A DNA stretch of 20,087 nt. Origin: Haemophilus sp. C1 (GTDB lineage Bacteria; Pseudomonadota; Gammaproteobacteria; Enterobacterales; Pasteurellaceae). The stretch is taken from positions 1 to 20,087 of the forward strand of contig NZ_LDVZ01000027.1 of assembly GCF_001276515.1 (NCBI RefSeq). Direction: 5' to 3'. The notes beneath the pieces were generated by a model that ran no database searches, was not told where the DNA came from, and saw only the letters and a program-made list of their open reading frames with translations. Position 1 is the stretch's first letter; the number at the start of each line of letters is the position of its first letter. Positions 1 to 7,180 of this stretch are shown here, piece by piece. The position numbers were made by a program, and so were the translations under genes.

Positions 1-29
1 CCTTTTATGTTTAATGTGATAGTTTTCAT
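1..29 (-). CDS. Heavy-metal-associated (MerP/CopZ-like) protein, 5' end only
   Basis: Partial gene running leftward out of the window. The ATG is at 29-27 and nine full codons read MKTITLNIK. An excellent Shine-Dalgarno AAGGAG (complement of 35-40) lies a few bases upstream. The start resembles the first beta strand of HMA-domain metal scavenger or chaperone proteins, and in H. influenzae small MerP-like genes lie beside a MerR regulator and a copper ATPase (from memory). The metal-binding CxxC would lie outside the window, so the family call rests on the first residues, the divergent MerR gene and the shared MerR-type promoter. Confidence 0.6.
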
Positions 30-64
30 TTTTACTCCTTGTTAGTTGTTTTATTGATGGTTAA

Positions 65-95
65 ACTATAAACCTTTACATAAGGTTAAGGTCAA
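65..95 (-). promoter_or_regulatory. MerR-type promoter and operator for the leftward metal gene
   Basis: On the - strand a -35 TTGACC (90-95) and a -10 TATAGT (65-70) are separated by 19 bp (71-89), the over-long spacer that MerR-family activators untwist. The spacer contains the dyad AACCTT-TACAT-AAGGTT (71-87), the expected operator for the regulator starting at 106. Activator and target are therefore divergent around one operator. Confidence 0.8.
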
Positions 96-105
96 GAAGT
101 TTTTT

Positions 106-492
106 ATGAATATTAGTGAAGCCGCAAAATTAGTAGGTTTATCTACAAAACAAATCCGTGATTATGAAAAAATAGGGTTAATTAAACCCGCTGTTCGCAG
201 TTTGTCAGGCTATCGAAATTATGGAGAAAGTGATTTAGAAAGGTTGCATTTTATTCGACACTCACGCAATGTTGGGTTTTCGTTACATCAAATCGCACAA
301 TTATTAGCACTACAAGATAATCCTAAGCGTAGCTGCCGAGAAGTGAAAGTGCTAACTGCTCAACATATTGCGATGTTGAATCAACAAATAGAACAGTTAC
401 AAAAAATGGTACAAGAATTGCAGCGTTGGCATGATAATTGTCAGGGCAATGACTACCCTGAATGTTCAATTTTGAATGGCTTGAACGGATAA
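106..492 (+). CDS. cueR: CueR-like MerR-family metal-responsive regulator
   Basis: A 128-residue MerR-family activator. The N-terminal winged HTH (about 1-70) starts MNISEAAKLVGLSTKQ and aligns closely with E. coli CueR; a dimerisation helix follows (about 80-108), then a metal loop with Cys112 and Cys120 spaced C-x7-C exactly as in CueR. It most likely senses Cu(I) or another thiophilic metal and activates the divergent metal gene through the 19-bp-spacer promoter at 65-95. Two oddities: the CueR Ser77 position is Cys77 here (in ...PKRSCREVK), a position that is Cys in divalent sensors such as ZntR and MerR, and the CCHH tail of E. coli CueR is absent. The Shine-Dalgarno is weak. The gene converges on metJ with a 13-bp gap. 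Family is certain; the metal is inferred. Confidence 0.85.
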   Translation: MNISEAAKLVGLSTKQIRDYEKIGLIKPAVRSLSGYRNYGESDLERLHFIRHSRNVGFSLHQIAQLLALQDNPKRSCREVKVLTAQHIAMLNQQIEQLQKMVQELQRWHDNCQGNDYPECSILNGLNG

Positions 493-505
493 GTGAAAAG
501 TGCGG

Positions 506-823
506 TTAATATTCCCAACTTTCTGGATCGACACCTAATTCACGCATAAGCACTTTGGCATCTTCAGGGATTTCATCATTACGCTCTTTCATTAAATCTG
601 CATCGGTGGGTAAAGGCTGTCCTGTGAATGCGTGCAAGAACGCTTCACAAAGCAATTCACTGTTAGTTGCGTGACGTAAACTTTTCAATTGGCGGCGAGT
701 GCGTTCATTAGTCAAAATTTCCAGTACTTTAATGGGAATGGATACTGTAATTTTTTTTACTTGCTCACTTTTTTTGCCATGTTCTGCATAAGGGCTGATA
801 TATTTTCCGTCCCAATCTGCCAT
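506..823 (-). CDS. metJ: Methionine repressor MetJ
   Basis: A 105-residue ribbon-helix-helix repressor, the usual MetJ length. MetJ dimers bind tandem 8-bp met boxes (AGACGTCT) with S-adenosylmethionine as corepressor and shut down methionine biosynthesis and transport. The start [20 protein letters not shown] and the strand [16 protein letters not shown] (about 22-37), followed by the helix with [19 protein letters not shown], are MetJ hallmarks. The start codon follows AAGGT (complement of 828-834). Its promoter carries candidate met boxes (see 891-914), consistent with autorepression. An uptake signal (498-506) overlaps the stop codon by one base; no other terminator is visible between metJ and the convergent MerR gene. 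Confidence 0.97.
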   Translation of the reverse strand: MADWDGKYISPYAEHGKKSEQVKKITVSIPIKVLEILTNERTRRQLKSLRHATNSELLCEAFLHAFTGQPLPTDADLMKERNDEIPEDAKVLMRELGVDPESWEY

Positions 824-866
824 AATTTACCTTAAGTGCTTATTGATAACCTTACAAATTGTCCGT

Positions 867-914
867 ATTCTAATTAAAAATCAAATAAATAACAATCTAG
901 ACGGCTAAACTTCC
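867..914 (-). promoter_or_regulatory. metJ promoter with candidate met boxes
   Basis: On the - strand a -35 TTGTTA (890-895) and -10 TAGAAT (867-872) are 17 bp apart. Directly upstream and overlapping the -35 lie three contiguous 8-mers: 899-906 reads AGCCGTCT (7 of 8 to AGACGTCT), with weaker flanks 907-914 GGAAGTTT (5 of 8) and 891-898 AGATTGTT (4 of 8). One strong box with weak tandem neighbours fits cooperative MetJ binding and autoregulation. Inferred from motif matches only. Confidence 0.55.
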
Positions 915-948
915 AAAATAAGTTCTTAAAAAAAGTGCGGTAATTTTT

Positions 949-1070
949 TATATTAAATGCTAATAAAAGCTAGACAGCGTAGGGTTTTAGTGGTAATTTA
1001 CGCGCCATTCAAAGGGTGCAAGCCCACCATTCGAATAATCAATTCTTATTAATTCCAATATTTATTCATT
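949..1070 (+). promoter_or_regulatory. rho promoter -10 and 5' leader
   Basis: A TATATT (949-954) is the best -10 for rho; a -35 is not clear (TTCTTA at 924-929 would give a 19-bp spacer) and an uptake signal (933-941) sits between them. The resulting leader of about 110 nt is more GC-rich than its surroundings and contains GTGG near 990 that can pair with CCAC near 1026, plus GGGTGCAAGCCC. A 31-codon reading frame (957-1052) lies in it without a visible Shine-Dalgarno. E. coli rho is autoregulated by attenuation in its leader, so this stretch may do the same. Confidence 0.4.
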
Positions 1071-2333
1071 ATGCATTTAACAGAACTTAAAAATACGCCT
1101 GTTTCTGATCTTGTGAAACTCGGCGAGGAGCAGATGGGCTTAGAAAATTTAGCACGTTTGCGTAAACAAGATATTGTCTTTGCAATCTTAAAACAGCACG
1201 CCAAAAGTGGCGAAGATATTTTCGGCGGTGGCGTGTTAGAAATTTTACCAGATGGTTTTGGTTTCCTTCGTTCTGCTGACAGTTCCTACCTTGCAGGCCC
1301 TGATGATATCTATGTTTCCCCAAGTCAAATTCGTCGTTTTAATCTTCAAACTGGGGATAAAATCGAAGGCAAAATTCGTCCACCAAAAGAAGGCGAACGT
1401 TATTTTGCACTTTTAAAAGTTGATCAAGTTAATGACGATAAACCCGAAGTTTCTCGTAGCAAAATCTTATTTGAAAACTTAACGCCATTGCACGCTAATT
1501 CGCGTTTAAGAATGGAACGTGGCAATGGCTCAACAGAAGATTTGACTGCCCGTATTTTGGATTTAGCCTCGCCAATTGGTAAAGGCCAACGTGGGTTAAT
1601 CGTAGCACCACCAAAAGCGGGTAAAACCATGTTGCTGCAAAATATTGCGCAAAGTATCACGCATAATTATCCTGATGTGGAACTTATCGTATTACTGATT
1701 GATGAACGCCCAGAAGAAGTGACAGAAATGCAACGTTCAGTAAAAGGCGAAGTCATTGCGTCTACTTTTGATGAACCCGCAACTCGTCACGTTCAAGTGG
1801 CAGAAATGGTAATCGAAAAAGCGAAACGTTCAGTAGAGCATAAAAAAGATGTGGTCATTTTGCTTGATTCTATTACTCGTTTAGCGCGCGCTTACAATAC
1901 AGTCACTCCAGCTTCAGGTAAAATTTTGTCTGGTGGTGTGGATGCTAACGCATTGCATCGTCCAAAACGTTTCTTTGGTGCTGCACGTAACGTGGAAGAA
2001 GGTGGTAGTTTAACTATTATTGCCACTGCGCTAGTTGATACCGGTTCAAAAATGGATGAAGTTATTTTCGAAGAATTTAAAGGTACGGGTAATATGGAAT
2101 TACACCTTTCTCGTAAAATTGCAGAAAGACGCGTATTCCCAGCCATTGACTTTAAACGCTCAGGTACTCGTAAAGAAGACTTACTCACAACATCTGATGA
2201 ATTACAAAAAATGTGGATCCTTCGTAAGATTCTTAATCCAATGGATGAAGTGGATGCAATGGAATTCTTGATTGATAAGCTGATGATGGCGAAAACCAAC
2301 GAAGAGTTTTTTGAAGTGATGAAACGTTCGTAA
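1071..2333 (+). CDS. rho: Transcription termination factor Rho
   Basis: A 420-residue RNA-dependent hexameric ATPase that terminates transcription at rut sites. It aligns end to end with the 419-residue E. coli Rho; the extra residue is near position 20 (GEEQMGLEN). In order: N-terminal helical domain, cold-shock-like RNA-binding fold with RNP motif DGFGFLRS (61-68), Walker A APPKAGKT (179-186), Walker B VVILLDS (261-267), then the Q- and R-loop region, ending in MKRS. The start [12 protein letters not shown] matches the family start although no strong Shine-Dalgarno precedes it. The gene contains no uptake signal in 1.26 kb; one lies just after the stop (2339-2347). It diverges from metJ and is followed by an intrinsic terminator. 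Confidence 0.98.
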   Translation: MHLTELKNTPVSDLVKLGEEQMGLENLARLRKQDIVFAILKQHAKSGEDIFGGGVLEILPDGFGFLRSADSSYLAGPDDIYVSPSQIRRFNLQTGDKIEGKIRPPKEGERYFALLKVDQVNDDKPEVSRSKILFENLTPLHANSRLRMERGNGSTEDLTARILDLASPIGKGQRGLIVAPPKAGKTMLLQNIAQSITHNYPDVELIVLLIDERPEEVTEMQRSVKGEVIASTFDEPATRHVQVAEMVIEKAKRSVEHKKDVVILLDSITRLARAYNTVTPASGKILSGGVDANALHRPKRFFGAARNVEEGGSLTIIATALVDTGSKMDEVIFEEFKGTGNMELHLSRKIAERRVFPAIDFKRSGTRKEDLLTTSDELQKMWILRKILNPMDEVDAMEFLIDKLMMAKTNEEFFEVMKRS

Positions 2334-2358
2334 AAGCAACCGCACTTCTATGAAGAAC

Positions 2359-2388
2359 AAGGGGAAAATATTATGTTTTCCCCTTTTT
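2359..2388 (+). terminator. Intrinsic terminator after rho
   Basis: The stem AAGGGGAAAA (2359-2368) pairs with TTTTCCCCTT (2376-2385) around a 7-nt loop and is followed by further T residues (to 2388). It serves rho on +. The pilD stop codon (2387-2389) touches it, so the same hairpin also ends the pil operon; the - strand tail is less U-rich. Confidence 0.85.
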
Positions 2389-3079
2389 AATATCCGTAAT
2401 ATTTGACGAAATAAATGATGACAGCTGATAAGTTCATAAAAGGGGCAAAAGGTATAAATTCTTTTTTCTTTTTATGAATAAGCGAAAAACATATTCCAAG
2501 CACTGAGGCTAATAATAAAAAGTGCGGTAAGGTTTCTAAATGAATAAAACTTCCTAATGCCATTGCTAGCCAATAATCTCCCCGTCCAAAGGCTTCTTTT
2601 CTGTAATAACATTTTGCAATCCAATAGATTGCGTAGAAAACAATAAAAAAACTAGCCGCACTTTTTATGCTTTCAGATAACGTAAGCAATGAAAAGTTAT
2701 TGTCAGCTCCAAATAAACCGAGAGTAAGTAACCATAAACAGGGAGTCGTAGAAATAAGTTGATAATCCCAATCAAGATAACTAATTGCCCAAAGGATAAT
2801 AAGTGTGAGCCCTAGCCATATAGCGAAAGTAGAGTCCTTGAAGGTAATTTGTAAACATAGAAATCCTAGCCCAACACTTAAAAAATACCTCAAAATATGA
2901 CCGCACTTTTTTTGTTGAATAGAGGAAAAGCTAGGCTGAAATGACAGAAAGTTTTGTGGAAATAATTCAACGTAAGTCGCATAAATCTCTTGCTGCAAAC
3001 GTGTAATAAAACCAGATAGGTAGAACCACAATACGATCCCTAAGATACCGCCTAATAAAAACATTGTGAAATAAATCAT
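2387..3079 (-). CDS. pilD: Type IV prepilin peptidase PilD, reduced N-terminal domain
   Basis: A 230-residue polytopic inner-membrane aspartyl protease that removes the PilA leader for the competence pilus. The catalytic aspartates are visible: Asp103 in SYLDWDYQLIS and Asp168 in the GRGD motif (165-168), in the TFPP arrangement. Typical PilD proteins are about 280-290 residues and carry an N-terminal cytoplasmic loop with two CxxC zinc pairs needed for N-methylation; here that loop is short (about 26-60), retains a Phe-Pro and a single Cys59, and has no CxxC. That Cys is part of Lys-Cys-Gly encoded by an uptake signal (2900-2908). The start overlaps the pilC stop by 4 bases, so translation is coupled. 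Last gene of pilABCD. Confidence 0.93.
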   Translation of the reverse strand: MIYFTMFLLGGILGIVLWFYLSGFITRLQQEIYATYVELFPQNFLSFQPSFSSIQQKKCGHILRYFLSVGLGFLCLQITFKDSTFAIWLGLTLIILWAISYLDWDYQLISTTPCLWLLTLGLFGADNNFSLLTLSESIKSAASFFIVFYAIYWIAKCYYRKEAFGRGDYWLAMALGSFIHLETLPHFLLLASVLGICFSLIHKKKKEFIPFAPFMNLSAVIIYFVKYYGY

Positions 3080-4296
3080 TGAATAACAGAACCCATATTA
3101 AAGATAGGTAAATACATTCCCATCATAATAATCCCAATCAGACTGCCGATTATCACCATCATTAATGGTTCTAGCATTTGTGAGAGTAAGTCAATTTGAT
3201 GATTAAGTTTTTCTTGGTAATTATCCGCAATATGCTCTAGCATTAAAGCGAGTTTTCCGCTTTGCTCGCCAATTTGGAGCATTTGTTGTGCTTCTATCGG
3301 GAACAGATCGCTACTTACACTATGAGAAAACGCATAGCCTTGAGAAACCCATTGTAAAATTGACCGCACTTCTTTATCTAATACGATGTCATTTGCAAGA
3401 GTTTTCTTGGTTTGCCACGTTTGTGTGCGAGGGAGAAAACTCTCTAGTGCTTGATTAAGCGGTACGCCGGCCTGCAACATAATTTGTAAACTTTGACTAA
3501 AGTTCACTAAACGTGAAAGCTTTTGAATTGTGCCAAAAATAGGCGTGATAGAGATAAGTTGGTTTTTCTGTTGATTAAACCAGGTCTGGCGTTTTAGATA
3601 GAAGTAATAAAATAGAAAAAAACTAAAAGAGAAAAATAGCAAAATGCCAATATTTTGCTTAAGAAAATTGGATATAAAGAGCAATATTGCGGTTATTGTT
3701 GGTAATTCGGCATTATTGTCACTATACATTTCAGCAAATTGAGGCACGATAAAAAGCAATAATGCGAGTGTTAGTAATAGTGAAATGACTAACACCATTG
3801 ATGGGTACAACATGATTTTCTGTAATTTGCGTTGTAATGCCAAAGATTGACTACGATGCGAGGCTATTTTTTTACAAACAACGGAAAGTTTTCCCGTCAT
3901 TTCTCCCACTTGAATCAGTTGAATTTCTTGTTGAGTGAGATATTTTCCTTGTTGTTCAATGGCTTGTGAGAATGCTAAACCTGACTCAATGGATTGGAGT
4001 AGCTGTTCAAGCCATTCATTGAGCATAATTTGAGTACAATTTTGTTGCAAAATTTGCAGACTGTTTTTTAACGGAATTGCGGACTGTAGCAATGTTGCTA
4101 ATTGATTGAGTAATTCACTGATTTCTGAATTTTTGGGCTTTGCCCCAAATTGCCAGTTTTGTTGTAATTTGATGTGAGTAAGCCCGCGGCTTATTAATTG
4201 AAAGTGTGCTTGTTGTTTCGTATCCGCAATAATTGAACCTTTTTGTTTTTGATTTAGTGTGTTGTTGCCTTGATAATAAAAGAGTTTTTTAGTCAT
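3076..4296 (-). CDS. pilC: Type IV pilus inner-membrane platform protein PilC
   Basis: A 406-residue platform protein of the T2SSF/PilC family, which couples the PilB ATPase to pilin extraction from the membrane. Two repeats of the T2SSF helical domain are visible: the first around 60-160 (ELLNQLATLLQSAIPLKNSL), the second around 265-365 (FSQSLQIMLQAGVPLNQALE). Hydrophobic segments lie near 165-190, 215-235 and 378-398. The gene overlaps pilB and pilD by ATGA at both ends. One uptake signal lies within it (3363-3371, read as part of EVRS). Required for transformation in H. influenzae as part of pilABCD (family knowledge). Confidence 0.95.
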   Translation of the reverse strand: MTKKLFYYQGNNTLNQKQKGSIIADTKQQAHFQLISRGLTHIKLQQNWQFGAKPKNSEISELLNQLATLLQSAIPLKNSLQILQQNCTQIMLNEWLEQLLQSIESGLAFSQAIEQQGKYLTQQEIQLIQVGEMTGKLSVVCKKIASHRSQSLALQRKLQKIMLYPSMVLVISLLLTLALLLFIVPQFAEMYSDNNAELPTITAILLFISNFLKQNIGILLFFSFSFFLFYYFYLKRQTWFNQQKNQLISITPIFGTIQKLSRLVNFSQSLQIMLQAGVPLNQALESFLPRTQTWQTKKTLANDIVLDKEVRSILQWVSQGYAFSHSVSSDLFPIEAQQMLQIGEQSGKLALMLEHIADNYQEKLNHQIDLLSQMLEPLMMVIIGSLIGIIMMGMYLPIFNMGSVIQ

Positions 4297-5687
4297 AAAT
4301 TTTTACCTAACACACGTTCAATTTCTTTCTCATCGGTTATTCCTTGATTAACTTTTTCTAGACCACTCTCTCGTAAATTCTCAAAATCCGTTTGATAGCC
4401 ATTCTGTTGCCAATGTAGAAATTGATACACGCCGATTCGCCCTCGATAACCTTGATGGCAATCACAAGAATTTATTAAATTTCCACCGCACTTTGAACAA
4501 AGCTTTCGTACAAGACGCTGCGCAATAACGAGCAGTAAACTGTTTTCAATTTCATACTGTTGAATACCGAGTTGTTGTAAGCGAGATATAGCAGATATTG
4601 CATCATTGGTATGTAAAGTTGAAAGCACCAAATGCCCAGTTTGTGCCGCACGTAATGCAATCCTTGCACTTTCTTCATCGCGAATTTCGCCTAACATAAT
4701 AATATCGGGATCTTGGCGTAAGAAAGTGCGCAATAGGCGGTTAAAATTTAGTCCTATTTGTGGATTAATTTGGCTTTGAATAATGCCATCAAGTTCAATT
4801 TCAATGGGATCTTCCGCTGTCATAATATGTTTATCTGGGGTATTCAGCCACTGAAGTGCGGTGTAAAGTGAGATACTTTTCCCACTTCCTGTTGGGCCGG
4901 TTACTAAAATTAATCCTTGTGGTTGGCTAAGCGCACGTTGAAATACTTGCTGTTGACTCTCGGTCATGCCCAGTTCAGAAAAGCTGAGTTCTACGGGTTT
5001 ATTTTGCTGTGCTCTCAGGACAACTTTCTCTCCCCAATGAGTTGGTAACGTTGAAAGACGGAAATCAAGAATATCGGAAAACGTAGTTTTAAATTGAAAT
5101 CGTCCATCTTGTGGAAGGCGGGTTTCACTAATATCTAATTTAGCCAGTAATTTTAAGCGTGAAATAATACGATTGGCGAATATTTTGCTTATTAAGGGTT
5201 GCAGTTGTAAAACACCATCAATTCTAAACCGCACTTGAAACTGATCAGCCAAGGTTTCTAAATGAATATCAGAGGCATTTTTTTGTAAGGCAGATTCAAA
5301 AATCTGATTAAGTAAGCGGATAACAGGTTCATCATCTTCTTGTTCAAAATGGGGTTCTTGATGTTGATAGAATTTAACTTGCTCTTCCACTTGCATTTGG
5401 CGCGGAGTAAGTTGTTGTAACAATTCTTTGAGTTGGCTGCTTTCTAACAAAATTGGTTCGACAGGTTTTCCTGTTATAAACGCAATGGTTTCACAAGCTG
5501 AAAGATTGGAGAGAGAATCAACCCCTAGCCAGAGACGATTATTTTCTTCTTTAAGTGGCAAAGCAAAATACCGCAAGAGCAAGGATTGTTGCTGCTGATT
5601 ACGTTCCCATAAATCTGGCGAGATCGTAAATACCTCGCCATTTTGAGCGGTTACATGTTGAGTATGGAATAAAGCATAGCTCGTCAT
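4293..5687 (-). CDS. pilB: Type IV pilus assembly ATPase PilB
   Basis: Cytoplasmic hexameric ATPase of the GspE/PilB family that powers pilin polymerisation. I start it at the ATG 5687-5685 (464 residues, [10 protein letters not shown]): GGAAG lies 9 nt upstream and the ATG overlaps the pilA stop as ATGA, like the other junctions of the operon. An upstream in-frame ATG at 5756 would lie inside pilA and is unlikely. Walker A GPTGSGKS (264-271), Walker [13 protein letters not shown] (326-337), His box [13 protein letters not shown] (350-362). A C-terminal zinc motif CSKC-x7-CDC uses Cys397, Cys400, Cys408 and Cys410; Lys399-Cys400-Gly401 is encoded exactly by an uptake signal (4485-4493). The N-terminal domain is reduced compared with about 560-residue PilB proteins. 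Confidence 0.96.
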   Translation of the reverse strand: MTSYALFHTQHVTAQNGEVFTISPDLWERNQQQQSLLLRYFALPLKEENNRLWLGVDSLSNLSACETIAFITGKPVEPILLESSQLKELLQQLTPRQMQVEEQVKFYQHQEPHFEQEDDEPVIRLLNQIFESALQKNASDIHLETLADQFQVRFRIDGVLQLQPLISKIFANRIISRLKLLAKLDISETRLPQDGRFQFKTTFSDILDFRLSTLPTHWGEKVVLRAQQNKPVELSFSELGMTESQQQVFQRALSQPQGLILVTGPTGSGKSISLYTALQWLNTPDKHIMTAEDPIEIELDGIIQSQINPQIGLNFNRLLRTFLRQDPDIIMLGEIRDEESARIALRAAQTGHLVLSTLHTNDAISAISRLQQLGIQQYEIENSLLLVIAQRLVRKLCSKCGGNLINSCDCHQGYRGRIGVYQFLHWQQNGYQTDFENLRESGLEKVNQGITDEKEIERVLGKNL

Positions 5688-6133
5688 TGTGTGATACTTC
5701 CGCAAAAATTTGCTGGAAATAAAGAGGCATCCGTTCCTTTGCAGGTTGTTGTCCAAGTTACACCTGCTGCAGCATTACCTGTAGCTTGCAAAATATATTC
5801 CATATTTGCCAATGTGCCATCCCCTTTTACGGTAATGCCACCCGATTGAGTTTTCACTGAGGCTACATAGCCTTTTGCTGTTGTAATATCAGCTGCAATA
5901 CCATTTTTTCCACCTGTACAGTTTGTTGTTTCATTTGTGCTATATACACATAATTCCACATCAGCCTTATAAGGCGCAGAAGCTTGCAGTAATTCGGATA
6001 CCGCTGCTTTTTTGGTATAATTTTGATAAGAAGGAATAGCGATAGTGGCTAAAATCGCGATGATAGCGATGACTATCATCAATTCAATTAAGGTAAACCC
6101 TTTATTCAAGGTAGTTTGTGTAGTTAGTTTCAT
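5684..6133 (-). CDS. pilA: Type IV major prepilin PilA (competence pilus)
   Basis: A 149-residue type IVa prepilin. A 12-residue basic leader ending in Lys-Gly precedes the cleavage site at Gly12/Phe13; the mature N-terminus [16 protein letters not shown] carries the invariant Glu at mature position 5. The globular domain has four cysteines: Cys62 and Cys72, and Cys131 and Cys144 framing the C-terminal D-region. Used for DNA uptake and twitching in H. influenzae. First gene of the operon, translationally coupled to pilB (ATGA at 5684-5687) with no terminator between them. Transcription is expected from the CRP-S site at 6216-6231. The middle of the globular domain (about 88-105) differs from the Rd sequence I remember, which suggests allelic variation. 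A GAAAGGAAAAT Shine-Dalgarno precedes the ATG. Confidence 0.97.
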   Translation of the reverse strand: MKLTTQTTLNKGFTLIELMIVIAIIAILATIAIPSYQNYTKKAAVSELLQASAPYKADVELCVYSTNETTNCTGGKNGIAADITTAKGYVASVKTQSGGITVKGDGTLANMEYILQATGNAAAGVTWTTTCKGTDASLFPANFCGSITQ

Positions 6134-6190
6134 TTATTTTCCTTTCGTTAAGCCTTTATTGGCTGAAATATTGTGAAAAGGAAAAATTGT

Positions 6191-6231
6191 TTTGTAAAAC
6201 AGATCACACTTTTTCTGCGATCCTGATCGCA
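6191..6231 (-). promoter_or_regulatory. Competence CRP-S site and promoter of pilABCD
   Basis: A perfect 16-bp palindrome TGCGATCCTGATCGCA (6216-6231) has the CRP-S signature TGCGA-N6-TCGCA, the variant CRP site that also needs Sxy and drives competence regulons. It is centred at 6223.5, about 90 bp upstream of pilA. About 30 bp downstream on the - strand lies TACAAA (6191-6196), a possible -10 at class-II spacing. A second, CRP-N-like site TGTAA-N6-TCACA (6193-6208, one mismatch to TGTGA-N6-TCACA) overlaps that -10. The region also forms the ampD upstream DNA. Confidence 0.88.
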
Positions 6232-6247
6232 AAAATAGGAAAAATGT

Positions 6248-6802
6248 ATGCGAAAAATAAAAGATATTGAGAAAGGATTTCTGACTGCTTGTCGACAAAT
6301 TCCATCTCCGCATTTTGATGAACGTCCAGATTTACAAGATATTTCACTTCTTGTGATCCATTACATTAGCTTACCTCCAGAACAATTTGGTGGCGGATAT
6401 GTGGATGATTTTTTTCAAGGGAAATTAGATCCTAAAATTCATCCTTATTTTGAAGAAATTTATCAAATGCGCGTTTCTGCCCATTGTTTGATTGAACGAG
6501 ATGGGCGAATCACGCAATATGTTAATTTTAACCAAAGGGCTTGGCATGCTGGATTATCTAGCTTTCAAGGGCGAGAAAAATGTAATGATTTTGCCATTGG
6601 AATTGAGTTGGAGGGGAGTAATGAACAACCTTTTACTAATGAGCAGTATTTGGCATTGCAAGAGCTGACTAACTTAATCATGAAAAGTTACCCTAAAATT
6701 ACGAAAGAACGAATTGTTGGGCATTGTGATATTTCGCCAGGACGTAAGATCGATCCTGGTCAATATTTCGATTGGGAACGTTATTTTGCCAGCCTAAAAT
6801 AA
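6248..6802 (+). CDS. ampD: 1,6-anhydro-N-acetylmuramyl-L-alanine amidase AmpD
   Basis: A 184-residue cytoplasmic zinc amidase (Amidase_2 fold) that cleaves the amide between anhydromuramic acid and the peptide during wall recycling. By alignment to enterobacterial AmpD, the zinc ligands are His38 (LLVIHYISLP), His159 (VGHCDISPG) and Asp169 (KIDPGQYFDW), with catalytic-site Glu120 (IGIELEGSN) and Lys167. No signal peptide, as expected for AmpD and not AmiD. I start at the ATG 6248, which follows AGGA (6237-6240) by 7 nt; the ATG at 6244 is out of frame and closes at once. The start is only 16 bp from the CRP-S palindrome of pilA, so the two divergent transcripts share control DNA. No intrinsic terminator follows directly. 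Confidence 0.95.
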   Translation: MRKIKDIEKGFLTACRQIPSPHFDERPDLQDISLLVIHYISLPPEQFGGGYVDDFFQGKLDPKIHPYFEEIYQMRVSAHCLIERDGRITQYVNFNQRAWHAGLSSFQGREKCNDFAIGIELEGSNEQPFTNEQYLALQELTNLIMKSYPKITKERIVGHCDISPGRKIDPGQYFDWERYFASLK

Positions 6803-7052
6803 TTTGTTTAAAAATTAGACATTAAAATTTAGAGACTTCTGTGTATTACAAATATTGTCATATTTTGCTGCTAAATACTTGAATTTAAATGGATAAATTT
6901 TACCTTGGAATTAGCTTGGAAAGGTTTGTTTGAGTTATACAACATTATGGATTTTCTCAACCACAATTTTATCCACAGAAATATTGAATAACTCAAAGAG
7001 ATGACCAAAAGATCTTTGATGAATGGAATCGCTTTAAAAATTGTATTTTTTT

Positions 7053-7098
7053 ACCGCACTTTCTTGCATTTTTGTGTGTAAAAAGTGCGGTTTATTTT
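7053..7098 (+). terminator. Terminator made of inverted uptake signals
   Basis: ACCGCACTTT (7053-7062) pairs with AAAGTGCGGT (7082-7091) around a 19-nt loop, followed on + by TTATTTTTG. Inverted uptake-signal pairs commonly act as terminators in Haemophilus. It is the first termination-like structure after ampD, 250 bp downstream. The other strand has an A run after the stem, so it should work only rightward. Confidence 0.6.
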
Positions 7099-7180
7099 TG
7101 TTTTAGATCTTTTGATTGGAAATAACTCAATTTATTTTCAAGTTTGATGAGATAAGGCTCCTTCTCTGTTTTTACGTGAT

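Noticed and set aside
1892..2299. Leftward 135-codon frame inside rho
   Set aside because: Shadow of the highly conserved rho reading frame.
5688..5756. Longer PilB start (487 residues)
   Set aside because: It would lie 70 bases inside pilA; the ATG at 5687 has GGAAG and the ATGA overlap seen at the other junctions.
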